A stretch of DNA of 64,000 bases from Microstegium vimineum (lineage: Eukaryota > Streptophyta > Magnoliopsida > Poales > Poaceae): positions 9,239,217 through 9,303,216 of the forward strand of contig CM039123.1 in the NCBI GenBank assembly GCA_022036555.1. Direction: 5' to 3'. Positions 56,196 to 64,000 of the stretch are shown here, one piece after another. Below the pieces are notes generated by a model. It saw only the letters and a program-made list of their open reading frames with translations. It did no database searches and had not been told where the DNA came from. Every line of letters starts with the position of its first letter. The stretch's first letter is position 1. The position numbers were made by a program, and so were the translations under genes.

Positions 56196-59188
56196 CCCGT
56201 TGGTCCCATTTTCGATCGTCGCCAACCGGTAATAAATCTCGTGGCTGGCATCAAATCAGTATGTATCAACCCCGGCCGGCGATCCCAATCCGATCGAGCG
56301 ATTGATCGAAGCTTCACGATCACGTACGTAGAGTCGTAGACTAATAATAAAGCAGCTGTCGGCCTCACCCGGCCCGGCTAGCTACGCTCCAGCTCGCCGT
56401 CCGGCACGGACTCACTAGACACGACCCGCCGGCCGTCTCGTCGCCCGGCGCGGTCGCCACGTACGCGTGCGTACACACACAGCAAACTGCTATGCGACGA
56501 ATGGAATGAACCAGCTAGTGGTGACCCTGACGACGCTTGCACAGGTAAGCTAAGCTAGCTAGCTAGGCCGCCGCTGGGGGCTGGTGCTGGTGCCTCGTCG
56601 TCTCATGATCGCGGCATCTTGCGCTCTCCCGCGCCCCTGTTCGATCTGATCGTGATCGATCTTATTACCTGCCATTCCGCCAAGGTTGCCTCTCCGGCTC
56701 CGGCCGCACCTCCCAAAAGGCCGAAACCCCATCCCAGGCTGCGCCGGGAGCGGTGCGCCGGTCCGGGCCGGACTCCGTCGTGTTGGAGTCTCCAATTGTC
56801 CAATTGATGATGCGTGAGGAGTAAAGTACTGGACTCAAACACGACGGACATATATGCATGCCATTACCAATATGCCATGGCCGATCGATCCACTCGATCG
56901 ATTGGTTTTCCACGCTGACAACGCCGGCGGTAGTGCACAGCAGCAGTCTTGTCGCTGGAGCCGTGCAGTACTCTCCTCGCCCCCCTGTCTCCCACTACCA
57001 CCGCCCGACGATCATGTCAGATATCCGCCGCATGCCGACCGCATGCATGCCATGCCAAGGCCGGAGAGCGAAAAGCCCCCGGCACCCGGCGACCAATGGC
57101 GAGCAAAAGCGAAATCCAGAGGCCAGCGTCGCTCGCCTCGCTCCAAACCCCGGCCCTAGCTAGCTACTCTATTCTAGCTAGGAGTAGCTTTTTTTTTTCC
57201 CCCCACCTCCATCCAAGCGCGCGATGCCACCGCCTTCCCCGGCCTCAAGTTTCCCGCTTTGCGCTGTTGCGTACTCATGATTCGTCTCGGTGTGCACGGT
57301 GACAGTGCACATGTGCGTGATGGAGCTGATCGATCGAGCTGCCGATCGAGAACAGATGCTCTGTGGTGCTGCTCGATCGGCTGGATGATGATCCAGCGTC
57401 CATGCCTCTCTCTTTGCATCTCTTTCTTCGATCAGGCTCTTCATGGCCCACGACTGCACGCACGCACCGGCACCACACTAGCTGGTGCTTTACTATTTCG
57501 ATCGGGCTTCAAGAAAACGCCGCCCTGCCGTGCGTGCGTAGCCTCTCCCGCTCCAGGTGTCTCTCCCTCCGATCCGCGCACAATGGCCGCACGCACCACC
57601 TCTCGAATCGCCTGACTACGCTCTCCCATCCCATGAGAAAAAGCTACAGGAGGTGCGGTGCGGTGCGCCGTGCTGTCCTGTTCGATGAATCTTCTTCTCG
57701 TCAGCAAATCCAGAGGCGCCCGAATGACATTACTGAATATATGAGTGGATGTGGTCATGTGGATCAGATGAGAATGACTGAATGCAACCCGTTCTCAATT
57801 AGCGCCTAATTAATAATCGCAGCATGAGTGTCTTAATTAAAACCAAGCGATCATGTTGCAGCTCCGATCATCGTCACTGACAGCGATGATCATTCCAGCT
57901 CTGCACCACATTCCATGCGCCTCCGATCCAGGTGGAACACCAGGAGTAGAACAACGTTTCCTGCGATCCTGCCTGTGCATGCCTGGCCGCTAGCTGCGGC
58001 GAGCAAAGCAAGCATCTGGCGCCCTACCCCTGCAGAGGCCCTGGCGCCCACGACGAGCACAAATTCGATCTCACGCGTCCTTTTTACCTTTTTTTTTTCC
58101 TCCCCCACGGGCATCATTGGCCCGCGGAAGAAGATTGATTGCAGCAGATGGAAATTGGCGATCCCGCTTTATCGGCGACTTTCTGGACCATTTCGTCGTC
58201 GCCGGCCCGCTCTCTCGCTTTTCTTCAGCTGGCCTGCTAGATCCGTCGCCATCGGGCATTTGACGAGTGATAATAAAGGCCAAAGCAGCCTCAGCTCGAT
58301 CTTTTCATAACTGTCTCGGTTATTATTTTATTATTACTACCTGCTTGCTGTTCATACAATAGTACAATGAAGAAGCGAAGAAGAAGAATGGTCGCAATAT
58401 ATGTGTCAATTATTGTCCCTGATCCTGATGCGTCTTCCTGAACTGCCGAACCAAGCAGACAAGATGGCGCGACAGACTGAACAATTAGGCCTTGCTTCAT
58501 GGCTCGAAAGCAGAGATTTCAGTGTCGTATCTTCGTCGAGTCTATGATCGCCACGCCCACGACAAAAGAGAAGCTACGCTTAGCCGCTTAGGTAGCCGTG
58601 TCCGTTTCCCATGGCCGCCGCGCGCCGATCCCCGCGCGTTGTGAAATGCCAACCGGCGGGGGTGGGGGTGTAAAAAAAAAAGGCCGCGCCTTTTCACTGC
58701 TCAGAACACAGGGCCATCAGGGTCCCAACGCTTCCGTGCTCGATTGTTCGCTTGGCATCTGGAGTGCTGGCTGATCGATGCCGCATCATTTCACTCATTC
58801 CCCCTGCGGCCTCCATGCGTATGCATTGCATGCGAGCACAAACCCAACGGACGGCCTGAAAGAAACGCGCACCTCCCCGCCACACACTTCGCGTCGGGGA
58901 GGCCGGGCCAGGGGCTGGGGGGCCGGCCATCCGGCGGGGGCACGCTGCGCTGCCTCGGGGGATCGGATTAACACTCGTGGCTGACGGACAGACGGTTCCA
59001 TCGGTTGGTCGTCGTTCGTTCGGAACGCAGCGATTGCTTTCCAAGTTGTTTGACTCTCGGTGAGTTGGTGATCCAGAGGGTCCATCAGGCGATCAGGCAT
59101 GAAGGAACGAGTCATCATGAGTGAGTGGCCACAGGAGGGCTAAGCTGAACGGTGAATGAAAATGAAACCCACCGTACCGACGGGGTAA

Positions 59189-59219
59189 AGCGGAGGAGCC
59201 TCGATCGAGGTTCTCCGCT
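59189..59219. repeat. Near-perfect 31-bp palindrome
   Basis: AGCGGAGGAGCCTCGA reads back as TCGAGGTTCTCCGCT, with one mismatch and one extra base. It could form a hairpin in DNA or RNA. Confidence 0.85.
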
Positions 59220-60497
59220 CCTTTTCGGCGTGAGAGGGACTGATGGCCGAGAACAAAAGGCGAGGCTGCTGCCTGGGCAGCATCAGCAGCTCTGCTGCTG
59301 CAGGAACAGATTGGACAGAAGAAGAGTGGCTTCTTTTTAATCCGTCCACCCCATGATACAGTGCTACAGTTCCGAGTGCAGGTGACAAAAGCAGTAAAGC
59401 TGTAGTATAGACGAACGCACGTAAGGTGTACTAATGGTAGTAGAGTAGTTAGTAGCTGAACCTTTGTTCACCGTCACGGCAAACACATCGTCAGAGCTCG
59501 CATGCATGAGGCAAGAATCTCATCTGTCTACCCATCTTCTTCAGTAACCAGTGACGCCTGTGTGACAGTCAGGGTCACTTGCAACGTGGGCGATCCTGTT
59601 GCCACCTACTGTACATACCACCGTCTCAAAGCAAAGCAGGTCGTAGCTAGCTATACCCATCAGGCCCTCTCATGCAGGCTGCTCAAGGAAGGCAAGGCAT
59701 CAACGACCCAAAGTGCCACCGGCACCATATATTGTCCCTTCAGACTAGCTAGCAGCCTAGCAGCAGCAGGTGCAGGCATCGTTGTGAAATGGAGAGCACC
59801 AGGAAGAAGAAGAGCAATTACTTGGCACGGTTATGCATGATGGAGGATCAAGATCTTTGATTGGACGGAACAAAATCATAGTACCTAGTATCGCATTACA
59901 CGCATGATAGATCTCTCGGTGGCATAGGATGCGGCTGTTCAGTGGCGTTTAGGGGGCGCCGCGGAAAGCACTCCTTTTCCTATAGTGCAGACGCCACACG
60001 GCCAACGCCCTCTTCACTTGAATTTGTCAGCCTATCAGGCTACAATATCTTGTCTCACAATAAAACAACATCGGTTTATCAACTGCAAAAACCATAGTCG
60101 AAAAGGACACAACATGTCTCTCGGTTCGGTTCACTGGACTTTCCGGTGGCGTTTGGTTCCTCGGCTCATTTATATTGTAAAGCATAGGCCTATCAATGGG
60201 GCAAACTGTTGTGCCACGTTGTGAGCATAATCTTTTTAATCGTGGTGTTAGCAGCTAAACTAGGTTGGTGCAGTTGTGCTGATGACGCCTACTGGCTCGA
60301 GGACAAGCTGTGGCGAATCAGGTCGGCCACTTTACGAACTACTCCGTACGACGACGCATCGATGATTCTCCTTCCATAGCTAGCAGTGATCTTTTCCGGC
60401 AGGGTTTGGTTTAATATAAGTGAAGGTGAGTAACCACTGGATTAATGAATGATTGATGCCGGCAAGGAGACATCAGATCAGGCGTGGCGTTTGGTTT

Positions 60498-60690
60498 GGC
60501 ATATAGGCGCATACTATCAAACTGACTGGCCGCTCTCTGCATTCAGATTTCAGACCGACCGAGACAGAGGGATGCCTTGGATCATGACTTGGCATAGTAG
60601 GCGCATACTAGCCATGAATGCAGGTTTCCATCGGCGGGCCGGGCCGGCCTGATTCATTCAATTCACACGCCTTGGGATCATGACTTGGAG
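60498..60690. repeat. Diverged local duplication, period about 93 bp
   Basis: GGCATATAGGCGCATACTA (60499) recurs as GGCATAGTAGGCGCATACTA (60591), and GCCTTGGATCATGACTTGG (60574) as GCCTTGGGATCATGACTTGG (60669). Confidence 0.8.
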
Positions 60691-62059
60691 CCGGACTGAA
60701 CATGTGGACAATGCGAGAACACAGCGAGTCTGTGTGAGCCGACCACACAGTTGAGAACCACAAGATAGCAAAGCAAGTAGGTACTCCTGGCTAGCAGTAT
60801 GGATCAGTGCACGTACAGGTACAGTACTCCTGCAAGACCACCACACCACACTTGATAAAAGAATGACGCAAAATGGAAAAAAGGACAGGATCAAGTGGAG
60901 GAAACAGAGCCCAAAATGTGCAGGCGGCTACTAGTCGGCATTGGACGTAACGGTACTGACCAAAATGACAGTAGCACTCTGATTCTATTGCAGAGGGAGA
61001 AGAACATCAAAGTCCTGGCTTCACAGGCATACTGAGCAGTAAGCTCAGACAGACCGTAGCATTTGTAGCAACAATGAAGCTCCGATTCCTCCCAAGATCT
61101 TGCGAACAGTCGGCCACCGACACGCGGGCCCTATGATTGCCTTGAGGGTCCAGTATTTTGTTATTTCTATTCTACATGCGGTTTGTTACTCGGTCAGGTG
61201 TATGCTGATCGACAGCCTGACAAACGAAATTTTATTTAGAACGCGCGCCCCGATGTTCGGAATCTTCGGATGAGCTTGTTCCTAGTTCCCACTTTCCATG
61301 CCATGAGATCATGCATCTTCTATTATTTTCTCCCAGAAAAATATATCCCGTGCATCTTCTTCCATTATTGCACATGAGCCCAATGTGCTAACGAAGCCGT
61401 CTTCACTGACACTGACCCGGGCTAAAAATCGTTGAGCAGTCTGTGAGCTACTGTGTAATGATTAGTCCCTGAACTAATAGAATAGTGAATTAGTGATGAG
61501 CCCAATGTGATGCGGTCAGGAAAATAAGGCACCGGCATATTCAAATGTTTGCATGGGGAGGCAAGACTTCAGAAAATAATTCTGTGAAGCTAGCCCACTA
61601 TCAATAATGTACACTAAGAACATTCAGATATTTTTGTTCTTGATTCTGAGGCATTTTATTTTCCAAGATAACATTATCTGATGGGGTGGCAAACCTTGTC
61701 AATGCTATTAAAATTTGGCACATTATTGTTGGCGCGAAGAATTTCGCAGGGCTCATATATTAGTTCATTCGGAATTCCTAGTCAAATTTTGACCTCCTTG
61801 CTCCAGCCATGTGCTTTCCAAAAGGAAAAAAAAAAATCTGGCCCCAAACACAGCGTGCTACTGTACTAAATACTCCGGGCTTTGCTTAAACAAGCTACTT
61901 CGAAGCACTCCTTGCTTAACTGAGTTCCATCTCCACTGCTATCTTTTACAAGTAGTTTGCATTATTGTCGAGAGCAGAGCAGTTGGGAGATGCTGCTGCC
62001 GCCCTCAAGTGGAGGGATGCCATTGACCTCGATCCATCCCCCTCATGTGCGTTCGCAGC

Positions 62060-62100
62060 CGGCCTATATACACAGCCCCACGCACCCACACCGTCTCGCC
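62060..62100 (+). promoter_or_regulatory. Core promoter of the NIP3-1-like gene
   Basis: CTATATACA at 62064-62072 in a GC-rich setting is a good plant TATA box; transcription would start about 30 bases downstream, near 62095-62105, giving a leader of about 760 bases. No transcript data support this. Confidence 0.6.
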
Positions 62101-62861
62101 CTCCAAAACCCATCATCACCCACCTGCCCATTTCCATTTGCTTCTTCCTCCTCTCGACACCGTTCTTGCATTCTCCATTGCATTGCAGCTGTTCCTCGCA
62201 GTTCTTGCTGCTAGCTAGCTCTCCTCCGCATGCGACTCACTGATCCATTCTCCCAATCCTAGCAAGCCAGAGAGAAACTGTTCTTGTGAGAGAGCTGGAC
62301 ACCATCTCCCCACCCATTACGCCTTAGCCGAACCTTGAGAAAAAACTGTGGATCATGTAACTCCAGTCCCTATCAAAAATCCAAACCCAATCCCCAAAAA
62401 AAACACAAAAAAAAAGAAGCCACTTCCAAGATCTCCAAAAGCATCGATCGGCGTTGCGAAGCGAGGCGTAAGCTGGTAGGCTGGATACGTCCCCACTAAT
62501 TCCTTAGCACAAAATCAACAAAAGCCTCCGGATCATGTAAGTTTCGCCATCATCTTTGCTCGCCAGCCACCCAGCTGAAAAAAAAAACAAAAAAAAAATA
62601 GCAAGACAATCCAGCAGCATGCGTCGTTAGCAGTAGCCATACAAGACCAGTCGTAGTCGAGCGATCATCGGCCTGCTGGAGCCCATCCGGCCATTATCGT
62701 AGCATCACCTCTGCAAAAACCATCAAATCATGTATTAGTACTTCCGTGTCCTATTTCTGCTGCACTGCCAGCCATCCAAAAAAACCAAAAAAAAAGTGTC
62801 TTTGAGAGTGAGTGAGAGTGAGAGAGCAAAGAGGGAGGAAGCACAGCAGCAGCTAGCGATA
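62101..62861 (+). promoter_or_regulatory. Long 5' leader with five minimal uORFs, two of them ATGTAA
   Basis: Every upstream ATG I found is closed almost at once: ATG at 62230 (10 codons, TAG), ATGTAA at 62355-62360, ATGTAA at 62535-62540, ATGCGTCGTTAG at 62619-62630, and ATGTATTAG at 62730-62738. Both ATGTAA units share the context GGATC. In Arabidopsis NIP5;1, AUGUAA in the leader causes boron-dependent ribosome stalling and mRNA decay. The second unit is also followed by GT (ATGTAAGT), a possible splice donor, so it could be intronic in some transcripts. A-rich runs lie near 62397-62417, 62578-62600 and 62778-62794. Confidence 0.75.
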
Positions 62862-63080
62862 ATGGCGGAACCAGGGTCGACGCCCCCGAACGGGTCGGCG
62901 CCGGCGACGCCCGGTACGCCGGCGCCGCTGTTCTCCAACGGGCCGCGGGTGGACTCGCTGTCGTACGAGCGCAAGTCGATGCCGCGGTGCAAGTGCCTGC
63001 CGGCGGTGGAGGGGTGGGGCGTGGCGACGCACACCTGCGTCGTCGAGATCCCCGCGCCGGACGTCTCGCTCACCCGCAAG
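62862..63080 (+). CDS. NIP3-1: NIP3-1-type aquaporin, first exon only (partial gene)
   Basis: ATG 62862 opens a 73-codon exon starting MAEPGSTPPNGSAPATPGTP, with YERKSMPRCKCLP and ending EIPAPDVSLTRK; the donor CGCAAG|GTACGC follows at 63080 in phase 0. This is the cytosolic N-terminal tail of grass NIP3-1 (rice NIP3;1, maize tassel-less1), plasma-membrane channels for boric acid needed for inflorescence and meristem growth. The Pro/Ser-rich tail and the Cys-x-Cys segment are typical. The six membrane helices and NPA motifs would be in later exons, beyond the window end. The start is the first ATG that opens a long frame after the uORFs. No defect is seen. Confidence 0.9.
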
Positions 63081-64000
63081 GTACGCCACCGTCCACATGC
63101 GCGTGCACATGCACCTTCTTGAACGACTTGCATTTTTCTTCTTCTAACTTCTTCTTCATCTTCTTCCTTCTGCCTGATTTTTTTCCCCGATTGCGCGGTT
63201 TGTTTTTCTTATATATCCATACTACGTCTGATCTTTTGGCATTATTTTTGTGTTTGTATATTCTGCTATTATTATTAGTTGAGGGTACAGACATGCATCC
63301 TCATATTTTTATACTGTGTAGGTCAAAACTAACGTTACAACAGTCATGTGTCTGAAAGCCTGTAACAGCACGGCCCTGACTGTACTACTTTTTTTTATAA
63401 AAAAAAACAAAATAATGTAGGCGCGATCGATGTCATAATCTAGAATTTGACCGTTGAAAATTTATCCCTTTTGCAGCCAAAGCTTCAAACTGTAGGCATT
63501 ATCAGTATGGGCGCATGTTGCGGTAGCTAATCACTGATCATTTCTGTGATCTTGTATATACAATACTGCTGAAATTTTGCTCTTTACATCGTTCTGAAAT
63601 CTGTCGGTTTTGCATGTTGATGAAGGACACTTTGAACTGGAAGTAGTTGTGCTTGTGCTCCATAGGACAAATCAATTCAGAATCTTTCTAGGCACGCACC
63701 AGCTAGTTCTTTATTTGGCGCCCTGTAAACTAAGGATTACAAATGGCCAGGCTAACTGTATGAGACAAAAGAGCACGATCACACTAACGTGCATGGTTTC
63801 AGCCGTTCCGTTTGGAAGAACGAAGTAGCAGTGGTGAATGGTAATAGATGATGATGCATAGATGCTTATCACTCCATTTAAAATTATAAGTTGGCCTTCC
63901 TTTTCCTAGGTGCGTAGATTATGGAGTATGTATATAGATATATATTATGTCTGGATATCAAACTATATAGAGATCAAGAGAAGCTAGAACGATTTATAAT
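63081..64000 (+). other. Intron 1 of the NIP3-1-like gene (continues beyond the window)
   Basis: GTACGCCACC at the donor, T-rich and AT-rich interior, no acceptor plus NIP-like exon before 64000. No repeat with clear ends was seen. Confidence 0.75.

Larger units (their letters stand above)
55542..62040. other. Gene-poor region upstream of the NIP3-1-like gene
   Basis: About 6.5 kb with many overlapping short frames on both strands but none I can relate to a family. GATCGATC-type palindromes and GC-rich patches are frequent. I saw no transposon ends with matching target duplications. It may hold distal regulatory sequence of the aquaporin gene, which is inference from position only. Confidence 0.5.

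Noticed and set aside
56559..59400. Many 60- to 150-codon frames in the NIP3-1 upstream region
   Set aside because: Overlapping on both strands, low complexity, no domain recognised.

Overview
The window is nuclear DNA of a grass, probably a panicoid or andropogonoid species such as the maize, sorghum and sugarcane relatives; that placement is inferred. The evidence is GC-rich host exons beside AT-rich intergenic DNA, plant-only families (CYP89A-type P450, MRS2 magnesium transporter, BYPASS1/UPF0496-type protein, NIP3-1 aquaporin), plant splice sites, and nested Copia, Tat-type Gypsy, Reina-type Gypsy, Mutator, hAT, Stowaway and PIF/Harbinger-like elements. No CRISPR array, operon or rRNA is present and no tRNA gene was found.

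Layout. 1-2.1 kb: AT-rich DNA, a long (AT)n microsatellite and LTR-like debris. 2.15-3.83 kb: a CYP89A-type P450 with an internal stop and a C-terminus encoded by an inserted MITE. 4-7.4 kb: remnants of LTR retrotransposons, including a minus-strand gag fragment with a tRNA-Asp-type primer site. 7.68-8.25 kb: the last two exons of an MRS2/CorA transporter on the minus strand. 8.3-14.6 kb: MITEs joined end to end, one interrupted by a complete 3.8-kb Mutator-like element with 9-bp target duplications. 15-20.4 kb: an ACCGAA-rich inverted-repeat element, a hAT element carrying a Stowaway MITE, another MITE and small tandem repeats. 20.45-22.45 kb: an intact BPS1-like gene on the minus strand with a 5'-UTR intron. 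22.9-25.4 kb: a Helitron-like 3' end, nested MITEs and a 698-bp foldback Mutator-type element. 25.65-48.14 kb: a nested tower in which a small TIR element was split by a SIRE-type Copia element, which was then split by a Tat-type Gypsy element carrying an antisense plant-mobile-domain gene. 48.2-49.6 kb: a possible TIR element. 49.87-55.54 kb: a Reina-type chromodomain Gypsy element. 55.5-62 kb: gene-poor DNA leading to the promoter. 62.06 kb to the end: promoter, unusual 5' leader, first exon and start of intron 1 of a NIP3-1-like boron/silicon-type aquaporin; the rest of the gene lies outside the window.

How it fits together. There are four host loci, two of them apparently broken or incomplete (P450, MRS2) and two that look functional (BPS1-like, NIP3-1). 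The rest is layered transposons whose target duplications give an insertion order. The most biologically interesting host signal is the NIP3-1 leader, which has two ATGTAA (AUG-stop) units and three other very short uORFs, recalling the AUG-stop boron switch known for Arabidopsis NIP5;1. All calls come from reading the sequence; no database search was run.
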